Origin: Rahnella perminowiae
Lineage (GTDB): Bacteria; Pseudomonadota; Gammaproteobacteria; Enterobacterales; Enterobacteriaceae
Assembly: GCF_019049755.1 (NCBI RefSeq)
Contig: NZ_JAFMOS010000631.1
Coordinates: 1-38,611, forward strand
DNA length: 38,611 bases
Direction of reading: 5' to 3'
Shown here: in pieces, positions 24,391-31,716 of the stretch
Position numbering within the stretch: the first letter of the stretch is position 1
Layout: every line of letters begins with the position of its first letter
Notes under the pieces: model-generated
What the model saw: only the letters and a program-made list of their open reading frames with translations
Databases searched by the model: none
What the model was told of the DNA's origin: nothing
Translations under genes and position numbers: made by a program

Positions 24391-24404
24391 TGGCGGAACG
24401 GACG
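24391..24404 (-). other. att core: 3' end of tRNA-Asp, island left boundary
   Basis: TGGCGGAACGGACG is the reverse complement of the last 14 bases (CGTCCGTTCCGCCA) of enterobacterial tRNA-Asp. The match stops there: a native gene would continue GGACTCGAACCC, but the sequence reads TCTGCC and enters integrase-flanking DNA. So this is the short, non-functional copy left at one end of an element that integrated into the 3' end of tRNA-Asp. The intact tRNA should be at the far end, beyond 38611. Confidence 0.75.
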
Positions 24405-24523
24405 TCTGCCCTATATAAATCCAATACAAACTAACCCCATCGCCCAATCCCAAATATACCGCCACACACCCCAGAATTCAGTCCAATTCAGCTCAATACT
24501 TTCTTAGCCAAGCGCATAACTAA

Positions 24524-24543
24524 TGGCATACTGGTGGCATACT
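24524..24543. repeat. Tandem TGGCATACT motifs before the integrase gene
   Basis: TGGCATACT occurs at 24524-24532 and 24535-24543, 11 bp apart. CCAAT-containing motifs are also spread over 24405-24510. They may be integrase arm-type or autoregulatory sites (inference). Apart from these I see nothing in 24405-24566. Confidence 0.4.
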
Positions 24544-24566
24544 CACAATTGCAGGATTTATACCGC

Positions 24567-25769
24567 ATGGCATTACTTACCGATACCAAAGCCCGTCATA
24601 TCAAGCCCGATGACAAGCCCCTACCGCATGGTGGCATCACCGGACTGACGCTTCATCCATCTTCCTCAAAAGGTCGGGGAAAATGGGTTCTTCGTTATGT
24701 CAGCCCTGTTACCCAAAAACGTCGAAATGCCGGTCTGGGCAGTTACCCGGAAATCAGCATCGCTGAAGCAGGAAGAATGGCACAGACAATGCGTGAGCAA
24801 CTGGCTGCCGGTAACGACCCGCTTGAACTCAAACGGGCTGAAATCACGAAGATTATCATTCCTACCTTTGAAGAGGCCGCCCGGCAGATCCATACTGAAT
24901 TACTCCCTGGATGGCGTAATAAAAAGCATGCTAGGCAGTGGTTATCCACACTCGAACAGCATGTTTTCCCTTCGCTAGGTACAACGCATCTTGATGCAAT
25001 CATCCCGGCAAACGTGGCTGATGTATTACGCCCTACCTGGATGACGATACCGGAAACATCCGGGCGGATTAAGCAACGTATCCATAAAGTTATGCAATGG
25101 GCATGGGCTCACGGGCACTGTAACGCCAACCCGGTCGATGTGGTTGACCATCTTCTGCCCCAGCAGGTCAGTGTAAATATACGCACTGAGCATCATCCGT
25201 CCATGCCATGGAAATCCCTTCCACTATATATTGCAACGAATGTCCACAGCGACGAAAGATACAATGTCACCCGTGCACTGCTGCTGATTGTGATCCTCAC
25301 CGCCAGCCGTTCAGGGGAGGCGCGTGCCATGCGCTGGGACGAAATCGATTTCCGCCGTAACATCTGGACGGTACCACCGGAACGAATGAAAGCGGGGATC
25401 CGGCATCGTGTTCCACTGCCCGTTCAAGCGCTTGCGATACTTGAGAGTATACGAGGTTTGCACGATGAACTTGTTTTCCCCTCACCAAGAAAGCAAACAA
25501 TTCTTTCCGATATGGTGCTTACTTCTTTCCTGCGTAAGACTAAAGCAGCCAGCGACACTCCCGGTCGGGTTGCCGTTGCGCACGGTTTCCGCTCCAGTTT
25601 TCGTGACTGGTGCAGCGAACATGGATATCCCCACGATCTTGCTGAACGAGCCCTTGCACATACCATTAAAAATAAATCTGAAGCGGCCTACCACCGAACC
25701 GATTTGTTGGAACAACGTCGCCCTATCATGCAGGCATGGGCTGACTATGTGTTTTCTTCAGCAAAATGA
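24567..25769 (+). CDS. P4-type tyrosine site-specific integrase
   Basis: The 400-aa integrase catalyses recombination of the island with the tRNA-Asp site. The N-terminal Arm-binding DUF4102 domain (LTDTKARHIKP; GGITGLTLHPSS; RNAGLGSYPEISIAEA) is followed by the core-binding domain (about 95-190) and the catalytic domain. Catalytic residues are seen in TASRSGEARAMRW (Arg), HGFRSSFRDWCSE (His-x-x-Arg), ALAHTIKNKSEAAYHRTD (His, then nucleophile Tyr). The ATG at 24567 with AGGA 9 bp upstream is preferred to a GTG at 24534. No excisionase gene is evident. Confidence 0.93.
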   Translation: MALLTDTKARHIKPDDKPLPHGGITGLTLHPSSSKGRGKWVLRYVSPVTQKRRNAGLGSYPEISIAEAGRMAQTMREQLAAGNDPLELKRAEITKIIIPTFEEAARQIHTELLPGWRNKKHARQWLSTLEQHVFPSLGTTHLDAIIPANVADVLRPTWMTIPETSGRIKQRIHKVMQWAWAHGHCNANPVDVVDHLLPQQVSVNIRTEHHPSMPWKSLPLYIATNVHSDERYNVTRALLLIVILTASRSGEARAMRWDEIDFRRNIWTVPPERMKAGIRHRVPLPVQALAILESIRGLHDELVFPSPRKQTILSDMVLTSFLRKTKAASDTPGRVAVAHGFRSSFRDWCSEHGYPHDLAERALAHTIKNKSEAAYHRTDLLEQRRPIMQAWADYVFSSAK

Positions 25770-25779
25770 TTTTGCCTAA

Positions 25780-25798
25780 ATAGATAGATGTTATCTAT
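25780..25798 (+). terminator. AT-rich hairpin after the integrase gene
   Basis: ATAGATA/TATCTAT with a 5-nt loop lies 10 bp after the integrase stop. The stem is weak and there is no long T run. The rest of 25799-25943 shows nothing recognisable. Confidence 0.3.
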
Positions 25799-25943
25799 GT
25801 TTCTGGTTAGAAGCTGGTTCTGCCGTTTGGCCTTCTCAGCGTGGGGAGGCTCCGACAAGAGCATACACATTTTTTCAGCACGTTAACAAAACCAAGCTTT
25901 ATACTAATTATTTCGTGCAACGCAGTGAATTTATCTAATACAT

Positions 25944-26669
25944 TTAAGATCTGCATAACACTCTAAAATTATCAAAAAGCTGAGCTTTAACCTCCATCTG
26001 ACTCATCCCCCACAACGTGGCTAACTGCATTTCTGCAATCTCACCGTCCCATGGCATTAGTGGATCATTACGAAACTTACCAAATGGCCCATCTGTTTCT
26101 GTAAGAATGCGTGATTTGGGAATTTTCAAAGCTAAGGCCTTACCCTTTATCGTATCGAGCATTGCTGGCCCCACTGAGAACCAACACCCTAAATCGCTTG
26201 CCCTTTCTAGCTGCTTAGGTGTTCCGGTGAACCAATGTAATATTGCTATCCCATCAATATTTTCGATCTCATCAAGGGTAGCTGACGCACTTCCTCGGCT
26301 ATGAATGGTCATAATCTTGCCCCCAGCACGATTTACGCTATTGAGTATGTGCCGGAATACCTTCAGCTGGACATCCCAATGCTCTTTAAATCCCTTCCCA
26401 CCATCGAGCCCTATTTCGCCAACATACCTGGTCTCCGAAAGCAGTGAATCAAACAGCTCTAACTCATGTGATCTTTGATGTGCAATTTGGGGATGGAGCC
26501 CAAGAGCTGTTCGGATCCGTTGGTTTCCTTTGGCTAGTAAAGAGGTTCCATGCCATGCTCTGGGCGTCGTTGTTACCGACAGTATATAAGTCCCCCGACG
26601 TTTGCATTCCTCAGCCACCTGTTGTGGCTGAGGATATAAGTCAAGATGACAGTGCATATCAATGCTCAC
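25944..26669 (-). CDS. qatD: QatD, TatD-like nuclease of the Qat defence system
   Basis: The 241-aa TatD-family metal-dependent hydrolase is shorter than housekeeping TatD (about 260 aa). Metal ligands are visible: His6 and His8 in DMHCHLD, Glu85 in VGEIGLDGG, His123 in TIHSRGSA, His145 in ILHWFTG, and Asp193 in LTETDGP. Standing alone it would be called TatD, but it is the last of four coupled genes with a KAP ATPase, QatB and a QueC-like protein, the known qatABCD order. Its start overlaps the qatC stop by 4 bp. In Qat it is expected to cut nucleic acid or act as an effector during phage infection. Confidence 0.92.
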   Translation of the reverse strand: MSIDMHCHLDLYPQPQQVAEECKRRGTYILSVTTTPRAWHGTSLLAKGNQRIRTALGLHPQIAHQRSHELELFDSLLSETRYVGEIGLDGGKGFKEHWDVQLKVFRHILNSVNRAGGKIMTIHSRGSASATLDEIENIDGIAILHWFTGTPKQLERASDLGCWFSVGPAMLDTIKGKALALKIPKSRILTETDGPFGKFRNDPLMPWDGEIAEMQLATLWGMSQMEVKAQLFDNFRVLCRS

Positions 26670-27970
26670 ACGATGCTCTCACTCAGCAAGTATTTTTCGA
26701 CCTCATTTAGACCATCCATAAACACCTGCTTAAAATTATTGAATGCTGCCACAGGCAAAGGACCGCTCTTCGCGATCCATGTTCCTATTCTCAAGGTCGA
26801 TTTCTGTGCGATTGCAATCCTAAGAGCGATAAGATCATCCCTGCGATCAATTTCGTTCATTACTTTAGCCAGGGACGGGAAAGTGTAATCAGCATCTCGA
26901 CTAATCCCTCCCGCATGAAGCGATGCCCGTCGGATGATGCACGGTACGCATACCCCGCACTGCTGATCTGTTCGTTTCCAATGACTGCAAGATACCGTAC
27001 TTTCGACAACTTCAGATAAGAGTGACTTATCCAAGCATTGAGAGGCCATTTGCCCCTTCGTTTTGAACTGATATGGATTGATTATTTGGCAAGGAATACC
27101 GACCGCATCAAAGAGCTGTTGTATGCTCGCAATAAAATGTGGATGTGTTGTTCGCGTGCTAAGCGTACCTATACGGCGTGGGGTTAGTGGCGCATTTAAC
27201 GAAATAAACCCATTTTCAGGCACAAACAGATCGATTTTTTCTTGTTGAGATACTTCTTGTACAGCACAGGCGCCTACAGCCGCAAAGGCAAAAAAATTGA
27301 GGCTCCGTGTACGCATCGTAATGTCAGTCACACCCTGATATAGATGCGGATCGGCATTAATTTCAAACCGTGAGTATCGGCCATTCAATCTTTCAGCAAT
27401 TTGATCTTGGCGTGACTTATCTCCTTTATAAGCGTGACTAACCAAAAGCGGAGCACGCCCTCCGGTCAGAAGGTCTATTGCGCCAATAGCCGAATCCAAT
27501 CCGCCCGAAAATAAGCTGACGCAGTCAAGCTCTTTCAGCTTAATCAGATGAAACCTTGAATGCTGGCTATACGGTTCTGGCGGCGCATAACCACCGTCAC
27601 AAAATTCGAAATCCCAGATGTCTCCACTTAGGAAATGCAAAGCGCTTTCAAGCTCTTTTTTTAAACCAATCCATCGAGATGGCTCATGAAGGGGAAGCCG
27701 TAGCGAGAATTGACGAGTCCAACCATCCTCTGAACTTTCACGCTGAACGAAGGTATCGGCAGCGGTTACCGCGAGTGCGATACTTAGAAAATCCATGACC
27801 TGAGCTGGAATTTGTACTCCCAAACGCCTAATTCGATCAATCGCAGGATTCCCGATTACTGATATATCACCACGACCCTGCCCGCTTAATCCATAGAGCT
27901 GTACAGGCAACAAGTTATCACCAGCTGGCGGTAATTGGCGGTGATCGTGATGGAAAACTAATTGTGTCAT
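26666..27970 (-). CDS. qatC: QatC, QueC-like PP-loop enzyme of the Qat system
   Basis: The 434-aa protein has the PP-loop ATP pyrophosphatase motif SGGLDS (155-160) and a zinc cluster like QueC: Cys328, Cys338, Cys341, Cys344 (CGVCVPC). Housekeeping QueC (about 230 aa) makes preQ0; this one is nearly twice as long, with extra N-terminal and C-terminal segments. In Qat it is needed for anti-phage defence. The ATG at 27970 is chosen because it forms an ATGA overlap with the qatB stop; the earlier in-frame start (27994) adds 8 residues from qatB. Confidence 0.94.
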   Translation of the reverse strand: MTQLVFHHDHRQLPPAGDNLLPVQLYGLSGQGRGDISVIGNPAIDRIRRLGVQIPAQVMDFLSIALAVTAADTFVQRESSEDGWTRQFSLRLPLHEPSRWIGLKKELESALHFLSGDIWDFEFCDGGYAPPEPYSQHSRFHLIKLKELDCVSLFSGGLDSAIGAIDLLTGGRAPLLVSHAYKGDKSRQDQIAERLNGRYSRFEINADPHLYQGVTDITMRTRSLNFFAFAAVGACAVQEVSQQEKIDLFVPENGFISLNAPLTPRRIGTLSTRTTHPHFIASIQQLFDAVGIPCQIINPYQFKTKGQMASQCLDKSLLSEVVESTVSCSHWKRTDQQCGVCVPCIIRRASLHAGGISRDADYTFPSLAKVMNEIDRRDDLIALRIAIAQKSTLRIGTWIAKSGPLPVAAFNNFKQVFMDGLNEVEKYLLSESIV

Positions 27971-28719
27971 TGGTAGGCCTCCCATTCTTGCCAAGCCTCA
28001 ATGATTGCCTGGCGCTCAATTTGAACCATTTGATTTTTTGAAAAAGTTCTGATGTTACCGACAAGTTTTGGGGCCATGTGCTTATCAACAACAACTTTGA
28101 TTAATTCTCTAAGTTCAGTTTCTGCATGGATTGCTTTTGAAGGAGTATCTGCTTTATTCCATGCTTTGTTAGAATCCATTACCATCTGAAGAAAAATACT
28201 TTCCGCCAAATAACCGATCATCGTGTCAACAATCACACCATCGGTTATGCTTTGAGGATCGAAAATCTCCACGCCATCGAGAGCCTCTACCAAGGCATGA
28301 TTCATTGCTGCGCAGATCTTTTCTGAGTCACCATCATGTGATGTTAAAGCTTGAGCAATAGCTGATATTGCCAGTTCGCATGGGAGACCGGTCAAACTGC
28401 CTAGATCGATGCCTGGTTCTCCAGGAGCCGCAGGCATTCCCGCAAGGGTCCCAAACAATCCGGCCCCTGCTTGTGTGACACTCCCTAACCGTCGAGCCGC
28501 ACTACTGCTTCCCCCGGCGGCTTTTCGCGCGTAGTGCCCTATGGCTTTCCTGAAGTCTGCTCTATTGCCGTTTGAGACCGCATTTCCCAAAGATTCTCGG
28601 AATGGTGCAAACCTTCTTTCTTGTGGCGAAGGTAACGGTTGCTGTGGCTGATCATCAGCCCAGGGCGGAACCAGTGGAGAACCACCTCCCGGACCCGTAC
28701 TTGATTGTGAAGTTCCCAT
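27967..28719 (-). CDS. qatB: QatB, Qat system protein
   Basis: The 250-aa protein has no enzyme motif I recognise. Its N-terminus is a flexible Gly/Ser/Pro stretch, MGTSQSSTGPGGGSPLVPPW, followed by basic segments (RRFAPFRESLGNAVSNG) and a helical domain. Methionine removal would expose Gly2. The start overlaps the qatA stop (TAATG) and its stop overlaps qatC, so stoichiometric synthesis with both is likely. Assignment to QatB rests on position, size and this N-terminus. Confidence 0.88.
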   Translation of the reverse strand: MGTSQSSTGPGGGSPLVPPWADDQPQQPLPSPQERRFAPFRESLGNAVSNGNRADFRKAIGHYARKAAGGSSSAARRLGSVTQAGAGLFGTLAGMPAAPGEPGIDLGSLTGLPCELAISAIAQALTSHDGDSEKICAAMNHALVEALDGVEIFDPQSITDGVIVDTMIGYLAESIFLQMVMDSNKAWNKADTPSKAIHAETELRELIKVVVDKHMAPKLVGNIRTFSKNQMVQIERQAIIEAWQEWEAYQ

Positions 28720-30503
28720 TAAGCGTCCTTATTCCATTGCTCATCTTTTAGTGCTGCAGTCATCCACACTGGCCGTTTCATCCCCAGCTGCAACTCCTGC
28801 AGATAACGAATTAATATACTCGCGGCATCTGCCGAATAGCGAGCCAACAGACAAGCGCCGGAGAAACCTTTCGGTCTACGAGCCCAATCTGACACTTGCC
28901 TTAACTGGCTAATTAAACCTTCCATAACGGGAACTTGCTCCTCACGAGGAAGCATTTCCAAAAGAGTATCTGCTGTAGGTGAACTTGTATTTTTCAGTTC
29001 AATAAGCGCATTCAGAGCTTCCCGACCAGATGGCGATAAACCAACTACGTATGCACCTATTGGCATAGTTTCTCGGGACAGATATATAGCGGCTCTCAAG
29101 TCGATTCCGCCAAGGCGCGGTTCAAGTTGGGCCCATTGACTGATGAAAGCTTTAGTCGTTGGATTATCAGTCCAGGTCTTTGGCGCTTCCGAGGGTATTT
29201 GACCATCAGCATCTTCAAGCTGTTTTAGTAGCTGCGGCATACCTTGTTCAATATCCACAAGATGATATAAATCAGCGGTGCCATCTACCCCGACACATCG
29301 TTCAAAGATTACTAACTTAGTGATAATTGCTTCGTCCAAAGGCATCGTACGTCGCTTCGCAATTTGAGATCGCATTTTCACAACATTCAACAAGCGCTTA
29401 ACGATTCTGGGGTTGCCATGGATAATCGGAGAATTGGCTAATATAGGAGCAATACGGTCAGCACGTGCAAATGCCAAAGCAAGATGACTATCCTCAGATT
29501 CACCAGTCATTTTTAGAGCATCCTGGCGTGCGATTGGTTCATCTTTCCAGGATTGCTGTAATGCATTTTCTAAACCATCACGGAGCGTAGTAAGTTTTTC
29601 GCTTTTTAAGCCATGCTCAATAGCATAAAGCATGAACAGATATGAACGGATCTCACGCACCCCAGCTTTTGGCACCCGAATAGGAACCTGGATGAGCTTA
29701 TCGAGATAGTCTATTTGATGGCGCTGTGATGCCCCCTTGAAGTAATCAGCCACAGAAGAACGAATCATGTCCTCATCTGCTGCAATGATAAAGGCTGTAT
29801 TAGTTAAGAAAAGGAATAATCTGATTGCTTCAAGTGTATGAATGGCATTGGCAGGGAGGCAGCGATCGAGATTATCAATTACCACGATGAGTGGCTTACC
29901 AAGCTCTTCTAAAATTTCCCCATATTCCTTACGAAAAGCATCAATCTGCTGAGGAGGGCTTTTTTTAGCCTCCGGTTTAATCAAACCACCAGCCTTCTCT
30001 TTACCTTCTTTAGCCAGATTGCCCAGAGCCTCATACTCTTCCTGGCTCTGGATGCCATCAGTAAAATGTCCTAATGCACCAATGCTTCTGGAAAGGAAGC
30101 CGCCAGTAGGAACTCCTGCAAATAAAGCTGCACCTTCAGCCAGTAGGCCCATGGCTCTGAACCCATCAACCCGACTTAGAAGTTTCTTCGTTTTTGAGAC
30201 AAGGGTAGCATTTCCTTCTGCAGCTTTTGTCAACGCTGTAGCGATGACTTCAAGAAGCGCAGCTCGAGCGTCGTCATAACCCTGATAGAGCCAGGAGTCA
30301 AAGTTGATAACGACCCAATCTTTGTTATCTTGCTCAAGTTTTTGCTCTATCAATTTCAAAAGTGAAGATTTGCCAGCCCCCCAATTACCAAAAATGCCAA
30401 TTGATACTGGTAACATACCTTCGGTGGTGAGCACATCTACAGCTAGCTGGGATACTTCACCAAAATTTAGGTAATCTTCTGATGATTCCTTGTCTGACCA
30501 CAT
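28719..30503 (-). CDS. qatA: QatA, KAP-family P-loop ATPase of the Qat system
   Basis: The 594-aa NTPase has Walker A GNWGAGKSS (39-47) and Walker B VVIDNLD (about 207-213), the KAP-family layout. Between them is a long insert with a hydrophobic patch (GLLAEGAALFAGV near 119-131), as in membrane-associated KAP proteins. It is the first gene of qatABCD and has AAGGA before its ATG. KAP ATPases act in several anti-phage systems; here it is probably the sensor or motor. The A+T content is visibly higher than in the hpx region, in line with island origin. Confidence 0.93.
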   Translation of the reverse strand: MWSDKESSEDYLNFGEVSQLAVDVLTTEGMLPVSIGIFGNWGAGKSSLLKLIEQKLEQDNKDWVVINFDSWLYQGYDDARAALLEVIATALTKAAEGNATLVSKTKKLLSRVDGFRAMGLLAEGAALFAGVPTGGFLSRSIGALGHFTDGIQSQEEYEALGNLAKEGKEKAGGLIKPEAKKSPPQQIDAFRKEYGEILEELGKPLIVVIDNLDRCLPANAIHTLEAIRLFLFLTNTAFIIAADEDMIRSSVADYFKGASQRHQIDYLDKLIQVPIRVPKAGVREIRSYLFMLYAIEHGLKSEKLTTLRDGLENALQQSWKDEPIARQDALKMTGESEDSHLALAFARADRIAPILANSPIIHGNPRIVKRLLNVVKMRSQIAKRRTMPLDEAIITKLVIFERCVGVDGTADLYHLVDIEQGMPQLLKQLEDADGQIPSEAPKTWTDNPTTKAFISQWAQLEPRLGGIDLRAAIYLSRETMPIGAYVVGLSPSGREALNALIELKNTSSPTADTLLEMLPREEQVPVMEGLISQLRQVSDWARRPKGFSGACLLARYSADAASILIRYLQELQLGMKRPVWMTAALKDEQWNKDA

Positions 30504-30604
30504 CTGCTTATCCTTTATTCTCTCGACTGATGGAGGTCCAAATCATCCATGGCAAGGTTTATTCAAGATGTTTGTTCCGGTTTTCAGTTTGGTAAAAATT
30601 CCGC

Positions 30605-30623
30605 ATCAACTCATTGAGTTGAT
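30605..30623. promoter_or_regulatory. Perfect 19-nt dyad upstream of qatA
   Basis: ATCAACTCA-T-TGAGTTGAT has 9-bp arms around a single base. It lies about 100 bp before qatA and 7 bp after the stop of the 305-aa gene. It could be an operator or, folded as a 7-bp stem, a weak terminator. I see no convincing -35/-10 pair for qatA. Confidence 0.4.
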
Positions 30624-30629
30624 TAGTTT

Positions 30630-31547
30630 TCAATACTTAGGATAAAAAACATGTCCGATAATCGCACAAATTAGCCGGTAGTCGGTAACGTAGAAGATCT
30701 CATGGTCATCGACACTTTGCTCGCCGAGGAAGAAAACCTGAGCCCTGTCTTTTAGCTTTTTCTTACCCGCATCCTTCGCTTCTTCCTGAGCAGCGTCTAG
30801 CTCGTTACGAAGCGCTGTACGTTTAGCCTGCGACCAGCAGGCCCACTCCACGTGGAGTTTATAACTCCGCGAGGGTTTAAGTTTCCCAAGTTCATCTTTA
30901 GCCCACTCGCCCGATAACGGGATAATAAGCCTGTTGTCATTCTGTTCAAAATCCTGCCACAACAACTGTGAATAGAAAACTCGCCGATCTGGGTAGGACT
31001 GAATCGGATCTTTAAGTTTTTTAAAGACAGTCATGTAAGTATCGGCATCAATACCCGGTATGTTTAGCGACATACCACGATCATACGGGAAGCGAATAAA
31101 CGCCCTACAAATCTGGCGAATAGCATTCACCTGACGACGGGATTGCCGTGCCGGAGCATTACCCTCACTGGATGTTGACGATACAGAGCGCGTAGAGCTG
31201 GAATTGTTTTCACCGCCAGCAGCGCCAGGATCAACAACTGGGCGTTGTTCAATCAACTTTAATCCTGCTGGCATCAAACCTGGTGCGCTGTCCAGCAGAT
31301 GCCGGACGCTTTTCTTCTGGCCCTGTTTAACAACAATGCTTTCAGCATCAGCATCGCAGTTAATGTGTTCTTTCCCCGGCATTTTATTAAACGACGGTCT
31401 TTTCTTACTGCCTTTTTGCCAGGCTGAGGGATACATCTCGATCCCACATCCCCAGCATACGTAGCCGCTGGTATCGACATTATCAAGTAACCACAGGTCT
31501 TCGGCTTCAACAATTTCACCGGTACGCTTATCACGAGCAGATTCCAT
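30630..31547 (-). CDS. Unrecognised 305-aa protein with N-terminal zinc-finger-like motif
   Basis: I do not recognise this protein with confidence. The N-terminal 70 residues carry Cys31-x2-Cys34, then His61-x2-Cys64, a zinc-ribbon-like pattern such as seen in some nuclease-associated domains. Residues about 110-140 are a Ser/Asn/Gly-rich linker. The C-terminal half (about 140-305) is globular and mixed, with no catalytic motif I can name. The ATG at 31547 follows AAAGGAG at good spacing; the GTG just before is less likely. It follows the 61-aa ORF with a 17-bp overlap, on the same strand as tssM-J-F-G, and precedes qatA by 126 bp. It could be a T6SS accessory or effector-related protein or an extra defence gene. 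Confidence 0.75.
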   Translation of the reverse strand: MESARDKRTGEIVEAEDLWLLDNVDTSGYVCWGCGIEMYPSAWQKGSKKRPSFNKMPGKEHINCDADAESIVVKQGQKKSVRHLLDSAPGLMPAGLKLIEQRPVVDPGAAGGENNSSSTRSVSSTSSEGNAPARQSRRQVNAIRQICRAFIRFPYDRGMSLNIPGIDADTYMTVFKKLKDPIQSYPDRRVFYSQLLWQDFEQNDNRLIIPLSGEWAKDELGKLKPSRSYKLHVEWACWSQAKRTALRNELDAAQEEAKDAGKKKLKDRAQVFFLGEQSVDDHEIFYVTDYRLICAIIGHVFYPKY

Positions 31548-31716
31548 CACTTTCTCCTTTTAAAGAACAAAAAAATTCAGGTTTTCTTGCGTTGAGAACA
31601 AACCAGTCCTGCCTGTGGGAAAGGCGTGCTCGCCACATTGCCTCGGCATCCTGATGCAAATGCTCAGGCAAAAAGCGGTGATAAGCATATTGGTTAATTA
31701 TTTTCTCACGCATCAT
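31531..31716 (-). CDS. Unrecognised 61-aa ORF coupled to tssG
   Basis: The 61-aa ORF starts with ATGATG overlapping the tssG stop (ATGA) and ends 17 bp inside the next gene. That packing matches the rest of the run and suggests it is translated. It is rich in His, Arg and aromatic residues (YAYHRFLPEHLHQD; MWRARLSHRQDWFV), and I find no family. It could be a small T6SS accessory protein or a truncated remnant. Confidence 0.5.
   Translation of the reverse strand: MMREKIINQYAYHRFLPEHLHQDAEAMWRARLSHRQDWFVLNARKPEFFCSLKGESDGICS

Noticed and set aside
24391-24480. A functional tRNA-Asp gene at the island boundary
   Set aside because: Only 14 bases of the 3' end match; there is no T-loop, anticodon or D-arm sequence beyond them.
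25944-26669. Housekeeping tatD
   Set aside because: Position as the fourth gene coupled to a KAP ATPase, QatB and a QueC-like gene fits QatD; the chromosomal tatD is normally by tatABC.
26666-27970. Housekeeping queC
   Set aside because: It is about twice the usual length and embedded in the qat operon; only the PP-loop and Cys cluster are shared.
30019-30279. ORF on the + strand within qatA
   Set aside because: Shadow of qatA in another frame, without a start signal or protein similarity.
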